Positions 57,161 through 64,000 of a stretch of DNA of 64,000 nucleotides are shown here, one piece after another. Position 1 is the stretch's first letter. Every line of letters starts with the position of its first letter. The notes under the pieces are model-generated. The model made no database searches. It worked only from the letters and a program-made list of their open reading frames with translations, and was not told where the DNA came from. A program made the position numbers and the translations under genes. This DNA is from Pseudomonas asplenii. Its GTDB lineage: Bacteria > Pseudomonadota > Gammaproteobacteria > Pseudomonadales > Pseudomonadaceae. The stretch spans positions 410,968-474,967 of the forward strand of contig NZ_JSYZ01000009.1 in the NCBI RefSeq assembly GCF_001293465.1. Direction: 5' to 3'.

Positions 57161-59608
57161 ATGCTGCTGTTGTGGATACTGGTTCTGCTGCTCGGCGTCG
57201 CCTACCTGGCACACCGGCGCATCGCCGCGCTGCCCGCCCTTGGCGCAGTGGCGCTGTATCTCCTGGCGATGGGAACCCTCGGTCATGCCCCCGGCGGCCT
57301 GATGCCGGTGCTCTGGTTGTTCCTCGCGGCGGTCGCCGCCCCCCTGTTGCTGCCCGACCTGCGCCGCCGGTTGTTCACGGCTCCGCTGTTCGCCTGGTTC
57401 CGCAAGGTCCTGCCGCCGATGTCCGCGACCGAACGCGATGCCATCGATGCCGGCACCGTGTGGTGGGATGGCGAACTGTTCAGCGGTCGCCCGGACTGGA
57501 ACAAGCTGCTGGCCTATCCCAAGGCGCAACTGACCGAGGAAGAGCAGGCCTTCATCGACGGCCCGACCGAAGAACTCTGCGCCATGGTCAGCGACTGGCA
57601 GATCGGCCAGGACATGGATCTGCCGCCGCAAGCCTGGGCGCATATCAAGGAGCACGGCTTCTTTGCCCTGATCATTCCCAAGGAGTACGGCGGCAAGGGC
57701 TTCTCTGCCTATGCCCACTCCCAGGTGGCGATGAAGCTGGCGACCCGCAGCGGCGACCTGGCTTCCACCGTCATGGTCCCCAACTCCCTGGGGCCGGCGG
57801 AACTGCTGCTGCATTACGGTACCGAAGCGCAACGCGACCATTATCTGCCACGCCTGGCCCGCGGCGACGACATCCCCTGCTTCGCCCTGACCGGGCCACT
57901 GGCGGGCTCCGATGCCGGGGCGATGCCGGATACCGGCGTGGTCTGCAAGGGCGACTGGAACGGTGAGGAGGTCCTCGGCCTGCGCCTGAACTGGGAAAAG
58001 CGCTACATCACCCTCGGCCCCGTCGCCACCCTGCTCGGCCTGGCGTTCAAGGCTCACGACCCGGACCATCTGCTCGGTGAGCAGGAGGACCTGGGTATCA
58101 GCCTCGCGCTGATCCCCACCGATACCCCGGGCGTCGAGATCGGCCGTCGTCACCTGCCGCTGGGCGCCGCCTTCATGAATGGCCCGAACGCCGGCAAGGA
58201 CGTGTTCATCCCCCTGGACTACCTCATCGGCGGCCGGGACATGCTCGGCAAGGGCTGGATGATGCTGATGAACTGCCTGTCGGTGGGCCGCTCGATCTCG
58301 CTGCCGGCGGTCGGCACCGGCGCGGCCAAGTTCACCAGCCTGGTCACCGGCCAGTACGCGCAGGTGCGCGAGCAGTTCAATGTGCCGCTGGCCGCCTTCG
58401 AAGGCATCCAGGAGGCCCTGGCACGAATCGGCGGCAATGCCTGGCTGATGGACAGTGCGCGGATGCTCACCGCCAATGCCGTGGACCTGGGCGAGAAGCC
58501 CTCGGTGCTGTCGGCCATCCTCAAGTACCACCTGACCGAACGCGGCCGCGAGTGCATCGGCCACGCCATGGATGTCCACGGCGGCAAGGGCATCATCATG
58601 GGCCCCAACAACTACCTGGGCCGCAGTTGGCAAGGTGCGCCGATCTTCATCACCGTCGAAGGCGCGAACATCCTCTCGCGCAACCTGATGATCTTCGGCC
58701 AGGGGGCGATTCGCTGCCATCCGTTCGTGCTCAAGGAAATGGCCCTGGCCGCCCGCGAGGACCACGACCAGGCACTGAAGGAGTTCGACGGCTTGTTGCT
58801 GCGGCATATCGGCTTTGCCGTGGGCAATGCCGGCAGCAGCCTGCTGCTGAACCTCGGGCTCGGACACTTCGAAGCGGCACCGGGCAACCGCCTGAGCCAG
58901 AAATATTTCCGGGCCCTGAATCGCCAGGCGGCGGCCTTCGCCCTGCTGGCAGACCTGAGCATGATGCTGCTCGGTGGCGAGCTGAAACGCCGCGAGCGGT
59001 TGTCAGCCCGCCTGGGCGATGTGCTCAGCCACCTGTATCTCGGCTCGGCGGCGCTCAAGCGCTATCACGACCTGAACTCGCCGCAAGCACTCGACCCGCT
59101 GCTGGCCTGGGCCCTGGAAGAAAGCCTCGGCCATGCCGAACGGGCCCTGGACGAACTGCTGCGCAACTTCCCAAGCCGAATGCTCGGTTGCCTGTTGCGG
59201 GTCATCGTCTTCCCGTTCGGCCGTCGCCACACCGGGCCGTCGGACGCCCTCGATGCCGAAGTCGCCGCGGTGCTGGGCCGAGCCAAGGGCGATCCGGCCC
59301 TGGAAGCGATCCTCGCCGGCTGCTATCGCCCGCAAGCGGCGGACGATCCGGTGGGTGCCCTGCAGCAAGCCCACGACCTGTTGGCCGCCAGCCATGAAGC
59401 GCAGAAAAAACTGCACACGGCACTCAGGAGCGGCCAGCTCGCGCCGGCCCCCGGGGAATCGGCGATCGATGCGGGCCTGGAAGCCGGAGTGCTGCAACCA
59501 CGCGAGGCGCAAGCCTTGCGCGAAGCCGAAGCGGCACGGCGCAGGGTGATCGACGTGGACGACTTCAGCAAGGAGGAACTGAGCCCGAGCGCGGGCAAGG
59601 TGCGCTGA
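57161..59608 (+). CDS. fadE: Acyl-CoA dehydrogenase, FadE type
   Basis: An 815-residue membrane-linked acyl-CoA dehydrogenase for the first step of beta-oxidation. GGAGGA sits 6 bases before the ATG at 57161; an in-frame TTG at 57155 is too close to it. N-terminal helices span about residues 1-65. The dehydrogenase core follows, with FFALIIPKEYGGKGFSA, CFALTGPLAGSDAGAM and DVHGGKGIIMGPNNYLGR. A DUF1974-type C-terminal extension ends the protein. Length matches E. coli FadE. Confidence 0.93.
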   Translation: MLLLWILVLLLGVAYLAHRRIAALPALGAVALYLLAMGTLGHAPGGLMPVLWLFLAAVAAPLLLPDLRRRLFTAPLFAWFRKVLPPMSATERDAIDAGTVWWDGELFSGRPDWNKLLAYPKAQLTEEEQAFIDGPTEELCAMVSDWQIGQDMDLPPQAWAHIKEHGFFALIIPKEYGGKGFSAYAHSQVAMKLATRSGDLASTVMVPNSLGPAELLLHYGTEAQRDHYLPRLARGDDIPCFALTGPLAGSDAGAMPDTGVVCKGDWNGEEVLGLRLNWEKRYITLGPVATLLGLAFKAHDPDHLLGEQEDLGISLALIPTDTPGVEIGRRHLPLGAAFMNGPNAGKDVFIPLDYLIGGRDMLGKGWMMLMNCLSVGRSISLPAVGTGAAKFTSLVTGQYAQVREQFNVPLAAFEGIQEALARIGGNAWLMDSARMLTANAVDLGEKPSVLSAILKYHLTERGRECIGHAMDVHGGKGIIMGPNNYLGRSWQGAPIFITVEGANILSRNLMIFGQGAIRCHPFVLKEMALAAREDHDQALKEFDGLLLRHIGFAVGNAGSSLLLNLGLGHFEAAPGNRLSQKYFRALNRQAAAFALLADLSMMLLGGELKRRERLSARLGDVLSHLYLGSAALKRYHDLNSPQALDPLLAWALEESLGHAERALDELLRNFPSRMLGCLLRVIVFPFGRRHTGPSDALDAEVAAVLGRAKGDPALEAILAGCYRPQAADDPVGALQQAHDLLAASHEAQKKLHTALRSGQLAPAPGESAIDAGLEAGVLQPREAQALREAEAARRRVIDVDDFSKEELSPSAGKVR

Positions 59609-59621
59609 CAGCCCAGCGGCC

Positions 59622-59642
59622 GGCGACGCTCCGTCCGTCGCC
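59622..59642 (+). other. Hairpin after fadE
   Basis: GGCGACG and CGTCGCC pair perfectly around a 7-base loop, 14 bases after the fadE stop. There is no T-run. Confidence 0.4.
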
Positions 59643-59717
59643 CAGCCTCGCCCGACGGGACAACAGGCGTGCGGAGCTTTATACTCCCGCGCCTGTTTTA
59701 TTCTTGAGGCCCCTGCC

Positions 59718-60125
59718 ATGTCCAACGTACTTGCCGATCATCTGGTCCTGCTCGACCACCTGCGCAGCATCCTGGTCGCCGTCGGCGAAGCCGAACAGGT
59801 GCCCGAGGAAAGCCACGCGTTGTTTCTGGAGCGCTTCGATGAACTGCGCGCGCAACTGCCGGTCGATCCGATCGAAAGCCAGTACCTGGGCCAGGACCTG
59901 CTGTGCCAGGTGATCCAGCGCTACCCGCAGATCGCCCATCTGGTCCCGCGCGACCTGCTGTGGTTCTTCGGCGGCGATTGCCTGCACTACATGCCCGACG
60001 AGGAACTGGACCTGTACCAGGCCCTGGAAGAGCGCCGCTACGAAGCCGAACAGAACGACGAGCCGTTCGACTGGAACCAGGAAAAGCAGTTGCTGGCGCT
60101 GTCGGATCAGGACAGCAAGCACTGA
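59718..60125 (+). CDS. PA2817 family protein
   Basis: A 135-residue acidic, soluble protein starting MSNVLADHLVLLDHLRSILV. Distinct pieces are VPRDLLWFFGGDCLHYMPDEE and FDWNQEKQLLAL. It follows fadE in Pseudomonas genomes in the position of PA2817, hence the family name. No function or known domain is visible. Confidence 0.75.
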   Translation: MSNVLADHLVLLDHLRSILVAVGEAEQVPEESHALFLERFDELRAQLPVDPIESQYLGQDLLCQVIQRYPQIAHLVPRDLLWFFGGDCLHYMPDEELDLYQALEERRYEAEQNDEPFDWNQEKQLLALSDQDSKH

Positions 60126-60182
60126 TTTCCCGCCTCCCCTCCTCTCCGAGGGTCAATTGCGCCCCGTGGCCTGACGCCGCCC

Positions 60183-60256
60183 TGTAGGAGCCGGGCTTGC
60201 CCGCGAAGAGGTCCTTGAGGACACTAAAAGCTTCGCGGGCAAGCCCGGCTCCTGCA
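60183..60256. repeat. Pair of inverted REP elements
   Basis: TGTAGGAGCCGGGCTTGCCC and the near-inverse GGGCAAGCCCGGCTCCTGCA surround a centre with GCGAAGAGGTCCTTGAGGAC. The core is the same class as at 53571. It lies between two convergent genes. Confidence 0.9.
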
Positions 60257-60277
60257 AGGCCCGTTGCGCCTCCCGGG

Positions 60278-61243
60278 TCAAGGTGATACCGAGGCCTGGG
60301 CGGATTTAAGGGTCGGCTCCCGCGCCAGGCACTCCACCAGATAATCGATGAACACCCGCAACTTCGGCGACAGGTAGGGCGTCGGCGGATACAGCAGCCA
60401 CAGCCCGCCATGGTAGGACGCGAGGAAAGTCCATTGCGGCAATACCTGCACGATCTCGCCCCGCTCCAGGGCATGTTTGGCCGTGAAATACGGCAGGCTG
60501 CCAATGCCGATATGCTGCCGCACCGCGTCCAGCCGCACCCCCGTATGATTGGCCGCATAGCGCCCGCGCACGCCAACCGTCACCGTCTTGCCACCCCGCC
60601 TGAATTTCCAGCGCGAATCGTTGGGCGTATCCCCCAGATAGATGCAACTGTGCTCCAACAGGTCATGGGGATGCCGCGGCGTCCCGTGCTCGGCCAGGTA
60701 GTGCGGGGTCGCGCACAGCAGGTGCTCGATGGGCATCAACTGGCGCCCCACCAGCCCCACCGGTGGGTGATCGGTGATGCGCAGGATCAGGTCGACATTG
60801 TCCTCGATCAGGTCGACGGGACGGTCTTCAAGAATCATCTGCACGTCGACCTGTGGATAACGTCGCAGAAACGCCGGCATGTGCGGGTGCACCACGAAGC
60901 GCCCCACCGCCTTCGGCACGCTGACGCGCACCAGGCCTTGCGCCTCGTCGGTGTACTGACCGCTGATCTCCATGACCGAGCGGGCCGCATTGACCATCTC
61001 CCGGCATCGCTTGAAAGTCTCCTCGCCGCTTTCACTGAGGCGCAGCTTGCGCGTGGTGCGCTGCAGCAGTCGGGTTGCCAGGGCCTTTTCCAGGCGGGCG
61101 ATCGAGCGGCTGACGGCCGAAGGTGACGAGCCGAGCTGACGGGCCGCCTCGGAGAAACTGCCAGTCTCGACCACCTTGACGAAAATCGCCATTTCGCCGA
61201 GCAGTGCCAGGGGTGGATTCATGCTCATGACGCACAGGTCCAT
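60278..61243 (-). CDS. LysR-family transcriptional regulator
   Basis: A regulator of up to 321 residues. The HTH is at about residues 18-75 (FVKVVETGSFSEAARQLGSS, then PSAVSRSIARLEKALATRLL). The effector domain resembles the CrgA/AaeR group (LVRVSVPKAVGRFVV, DYLVECLAREP). The start is uncertain: ATGs at 61243, 61228 and 61222 all lack a good ribosome site, and MNPPLALLGEM at 61222 is also plausible. It diverges from the LysE-type exporter gene and probably controls it. Confidence 0.85.
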   Translation of the reverse strand: MDLCVMSMNPPLALLGEMAIFVKVVETGSFSEAARQLGSSPSAVSRSIARLEKALATRLLQRTTRKLRLSESGEETFKRCREMVNAARSVMEISGQYTDEAQGLVRVSVPKAVGRFVVHPHMPAFLRRYPQVDVQMILEDRPVDLIEDNVDLILRITDHPPVGLVGRQLMPIEHLLCATPHYLAEHGTPRHPHDLLEHSCIYLGDTPNDSRWKFRRGGKTVTVGVRGRYAANHTGVRLDAVRQHIGIGSLPYFTAKHALERGEIVQVLPQWTFLASYHGGLWLLYPPTPYLSPKLRVFIDYLVECLAREPTLKSAQASVSP

Positions 61244-61346
61244 TGAGATTTGAGTGGATTATCACATGTCCAGGCCATTTTTATACTGGCCACCGACAAG
61301 GCTGATCAGCGCCCCGCCCCTCAACGACTGCCCCGTGGAAACCGTC

Positions 61347-61988
61347 ATGCACTCCCAGTACCTCCCTGAATTCATCGCCCTGGCGACCATCCATTTTCTC
61401 GCCGTGGTCGCCCCCGGCCCGGACTTCGCCGTGACCATCCGCCAGAGCGTACGCTTCGGCCGGCTGGTCGGGCTGCTGACGGCCATCGGCATTGGCGCCG
61501 GCATCTCGGTGCATGTGCTGTACACGCTGCTGGGCGTCGGCGCATTGATGAACAGCGCACCCTGGCTGCTGCATGTCGCCAAGGTCATCGGGGCCGGCTA
61601 CATCCTCTACCTGGGCCTCAACCTGCTCAGGAGCAAACCGCAGGCGGCCCGGGCGGACATCGCCGCACAGGCGGCGGATGGAGCGCCGCGCCAGGGCCTG
61701 TTCAAGGCCTTTTCAACCGGTTTCCTGACCAACGCCACCAACCCCAAGGCGACGCTGTTCTTCCTGGCGATCTTCACCACGGTGGTCAGCACCTCGACAC
61801 CGCTGCAGATCCAGGCGCTCTATGGGCTCTGGATGTGCGCCGTCAACGCGCTGTGGTTCATCCTGGTCAGCCTGCTGTTTTCCAGCGAGCGGGTACGCCA
61901 GGCCTTCCTGAGAATGGGTCACTGGTTCGAGCGCAGCATGGGCGTCGTACTGATCCTCTTTGCCGGGCGGCTGGTACTATCCCTGTAA
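61347..61988 (+). CDS. LysE/RhtB-family exporter
   Basis: A 213-residue membrane protein, start MHSQYLPEFIALATIHFLAV. Five or six helices with the family motif VVAPGPDFAVTIRQSVRFGR near residue 20-40 and GFLTNATNPKATLFFLAIF in the middle. Members export amino acids or homoserine lactone-like compounds. Control by the divergent LysR gene is likely. The substrate is unknown. Confidence 0.88.
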   Translation: MHSQYLPEFIALATIHFLAVVAPGPDFAVTIRQSVRFGRLVGLLTAIGIGAGISVHVLYTLLGVGALMNSAPWLLHVAKVIGAGYILYLGLNLLRSKPQAARADIAAQAADGAPRQGLFKAFSTGFLTNATNPKATLFFLAIFTTVVSTSTPLQIQALYGLWMCAVNALWFILVSLLFSSERVRQAFLRMGHWFERSMGVVLILFAGRLVLSL

Positions 61989-62109
61989 GCCCGACCGCGC
62001 CGACATGGAAGGCGTGCTGCAAGCAGATTTGCACGACTGTTGTGCGAAAAATCGACGGACAAGGGCTCCCTTATCACGCGCTCAAGGTGTTAGCTTGAAC
62101 AGGTTTTTG

Positions 62110-62123
62110 TCTGATCGATCAGA
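62110..62123. promoter_or_regulatory. Perfect 14-bp palindrome upstream of the peptidase
   Basis: TCTGATCGATCAGA lies 40 bases before the M20 peptidase start, in the place where a repressor would act. It is flanked by AT-rich sequence. Confidence 0.35.
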
Positions 62124-62162
62124 TATTTCCCACAATCCGCTTGCAAAGGAATGCCTCCTGCA

Positions 62163-63899
62163 ATGAACTTCGCACTCAAACGACTGGCCTGCGCCACGCT
62201 GCTGGCCGGTCTCTCGGCGCTCGCCATCCCCGCCTCGGCCAACCTCAGCGCAAAACAGAACGAGGCTATTCTCAAGTCCTTCAGCGACACTTCGGTCACG
62301 GATTTCCGGCAGTTCCTCGGCAGCCTGGGCAAGAGCGAGCTGGCGAAGAGCGCCAACCTGGGCCCGGCCATCAGCGCGTTCCTGGGCAACAAGAGCCTGC
62401 CCCCCGAACAGCAGAACGAGATCCACCGCCTGCTCGGCCTGTATGCACGGGTGAAGTATGGCAAGGCCGCCACCGAAACCCTGCGCGAACTGGTCGAGAT
62501 CCCGACCTTTCGCGTCGACGGCGTGGAGCAGCACGACAACCCGGAGTTCATCCGGATCGCCGACAGGATCAAGAGCCTGGCACAGTCCTTCAACCTGAAC
62601 TTTCGCAACATCGACAACCGCGTCTACGAAATCTCCCTCGACGGCAGCGGCAAGGAAGTCGTAGGTATTCACGCCCATGCCGACGTAGTGCCGGTGACCC
62701 CGGAGAATTGGGTCCTGAAGGACGGCACCCGCCTTGATCCCTTCAAGGTCACCCTGATCGGCGACCGCATGTATGGCCGCGGCACCGAGGATGACAAGAA
62801 CGGTATCGTGGTGGCGCTCTACGCGATGAAGATCATCAAGGAAGAGAAGCTGCCGCTGGCAAGAAACTTCAAGCTGCTGATCGACACCACCGAGGAAACC
62901 AGCGGTGACGCCATCCCCTACTACTTCGAACGCAACCCGACCCCCGACTACAACCTGGCGCTGGATGGCGGCTACCCGGTGGTGATCGCCGAAAAAGGCT
63001 ACGGCACCGTCATGGCCCGCTTTAGCCGGCGCGCTGCCGAAGGCCAGGGCGCCGAGATCACCGCGCTGACCGGCGGCCTGGCGACCAATCAGATCCCTTC
63101 GGCATCGGTCGCCACCCTGGTCACCGACCAGCCTGCCGAACTGGCTGCCAGCCTGCAGAAGGCCGGCGCCGAGTATGTCAGGCAACATGGCGACAACTTC
63201 GAGGTGACTGCCAAGGTTGCCGGCAAGGATGTCACGCTGACCGTCACCGGCGTTTCCGCCCACTCCTCCGAACCCGAATCGGGCGTCAACCCGGTGGCGC
63301 GGATGCTGGACTTTATCCACAGCCTGGACGGCAAGGTCGCGCTCAAGCACAACCACATCACCGATGCCGCCCGCTACGCCGCCGACAACTGGGGGCTGGA
63401 CTACCTGGGCAACAAGCTGGGCGTCGGTTTTGCCGATGACTTCATGGGCCCGCTGACCACCTCGCTGACCTATGTCGGGCTGGATGAAAAGGTTCTCAAG
63501 CTGGCGGTCAACCTGCGGGTACCGAAGGGCAGGAGCCCGCAGGTGCTCAAGTCCGAAATCGCCGAAAAGCTCGAGGCCTGGAGCAGCAAGACCCATGTGG
63601 CAGTGACCTTCGACTACAAGATCGCCGAACCGATGTACCGCAACCCCGAGGGTGAGTGGGTCAAGGCACTGCTTGCGGTGGCCAGCGAGAACCTCGGCAT
63701 GCCGCACAGGTTCGGCACCTCCGCCGGTGCGACTTCGGTCCATGAACTGCCCAATGGTGTGCAGTTCGGCCTGGCCCGGCCGGAGGTCAAGTACACCGGG
63801 CACACCGACAACGAGTTCAAGACGGTGGAGCAGTTCCAACTGGACCTGCAGATCGTCACCGAGATGATGGGCCGCATCGGGCAGTTGCCGAAGCTCTGA
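62163..63899 (+). CDS. Secreted M20-family dipeptidase
   Basis: A 578-residue metallopeptidase. I chose the ATG at 62163 (MNFALKRLACATLLAGLSAL), which begins a clear Sec signal with cleavage after PASA; an ATG at 62151 adds four residues and is too close to AAGGA. Zinc ligands: HAHADVVP, GTEDDKNGIV, TTEETSGD and the late His in GATSVHELPNG. A dimerisation domain lies between. The layout resembles PepV-type dipeptidases. It would act in the periplasm. Confidence 0.88.
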   Translation: MNFALKRLACATLLAGLSALAIPASANLSAKQNEAILKSFSDTSVTDFRQFLGSLGKSELAKSANLGPAISAFLGNKSLPPEQQNEIHRLLGLYARVKYGKAATETLRELVEIPTFRVDGVEQHDNPEFIRIADRIKSLAQSFNLNFRNIDNRVYEISLDGSGKEVVGIHAHADVVPVTPENWVLKDGTRLDPFKVTLIGDRMYGRGTEDDKNGIVVALYAMKIIKEEKLPLARNFKLLIDTTEETSGDAIPYYFERNPTPDYNLALDGGYPVVIAEKGYGTVMARFSRRAAEGQGAEITALTGGLATNQIPSASVATLVTDQPAELAASLQKAGAEYVRQHGDNFEVTAKVAGKDVTLTVTGVSAHSSEPESGVNPVARMLDFIHSLDGKVALKHNHITDAARYAADNWGLDYLGNKLGVGFADDFMGPLTTSLTYVGLDEKVLKLAVNLRVPKGRSPQVLKSEIAEKLEAWSSKTHVAVTFDYKIAEPMYRNPEGEWVKALLAVASENLGMPHRFGTSAGATSVHELPNGVQFGLARPEVKYTGHTDNEFKTVEQFQLDLQIVTEMMGRIGQLPKL

Positions 63900-63908
63900 T
63901 GGCATTCA

Positions 63909-63937
63909 GGGCCCGCGGCTACAGCGGGTCCTTTCTT
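63909..63937 (+). terminator. Terminator after the M20 peptidase
   Basis: GGGCCCGC and GCGGGTCC form an 8-base stem with one G-T pair and a 7-base loop, followed by TTTCTT. Confidence 0.65.
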
Positions 63938-64000
63938 CATGCTGTCCGGAACACAACCTTGCAGCACCGACCCGGCGACTCTAGGCTATGTACGAAATCG

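Noticed and set aside
63614..63967. Minus-strand frame over the end of the M20 peptidase
   Set aside because: It is antisense to the zinc-ligand region of a well-supported gene, with no ribosome site or homology that I can see.

Overview
The window is chromosomal DNA of a Pseudomonas, most likely of the P. fluorescens/P. chlororaphis group. The evidence is GC-rich coding with tight start/stop overlaps, the gene order pabC-mltG-(tmk)-holB-pilZ-tatD, acpP-fabG-fabD-plsX-rpmF-yceD, rluC/rne and exbB-exbD-lpxK-kdsB-ptpA-murB, and several REP-type inverted repeats. An aldoxime dehydratase and a nitrile hydratase here closely resemble, from memory, the P. chlororaphis B23 proteins.

Layout. 1-4.4 kb: the end of a gluconate-type permease, a GNAT acetyltransferase, a DUF4865 gene divergent from a LysR regulator, a DUF2846 lipoprotein and lpxO. 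4.9-9.2 kb: a four-gene minus-strand operon of GntR regulator, ADP-ribosylglycohydrolase-fold enzyme, NCS1 permease and PfkB kinase, which looks like an uncharacterised salvage pathway for a ribosylated compound. 9.4-15.3 kb: DUF1285, a DUF4823 lipoprotein, moaA, a TetR regulator, a probable rgsA small RNA, tatD, pilZ and holB.

15.3-26.5 kb is an accessory island lying exactly where tmk (thymidylate kinase) is expected between holB and mltG. No tmk is visible in the window. The island holds a phage-type deoxynucleotide monophosphate kinase, a prfH-rtcB ribosome rescue/RNA repair pair, and a complete aldoxime-to-carboxylate pathway: AraC regulator, small ORF, aldoxime dehydratase, outer-membrane channel, amidase, Fe-type nitrile hydratase alpha and beta, and the P47K activator. 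It ends with a short chemotaxis-receptor remnant.

26.5-41.4 kb is core genome: mltG, pabC, fabF, acpP, fabG, fabD, plsX, rpmF, yceD, maf, sppA, a HAD phosphatase, rluC, then rne after a leader of about 650 nt. 41.4-45.8 kb is a translationally coupled molybdenum hydroxylase operon. 45.9-52.9 kb holds murB, ptpA, kdsB, a Trm112-like gene, lpxK, exbD, exbB and comEC. 53-64 kb holds a DUF2062 gene, an ABC-2 exporter, a glutathione transferase, a transglutaminase-like protein, fadE, a PA2817-family gene, a divergent LysR/LysE pair and a secreted M20 peptidase.

In the island the pathway genes work together. Aldoxime would enter through the outer-membrane protein, be dehydrated by the heme enzyme OxdA to the nitrile, hydrated by nitrile hydratase (matured by the P47K protein) to the amide, and hydrolysed by the amidase to acid and ammonia. 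All assignments come from reading the sequence; no database search was run.
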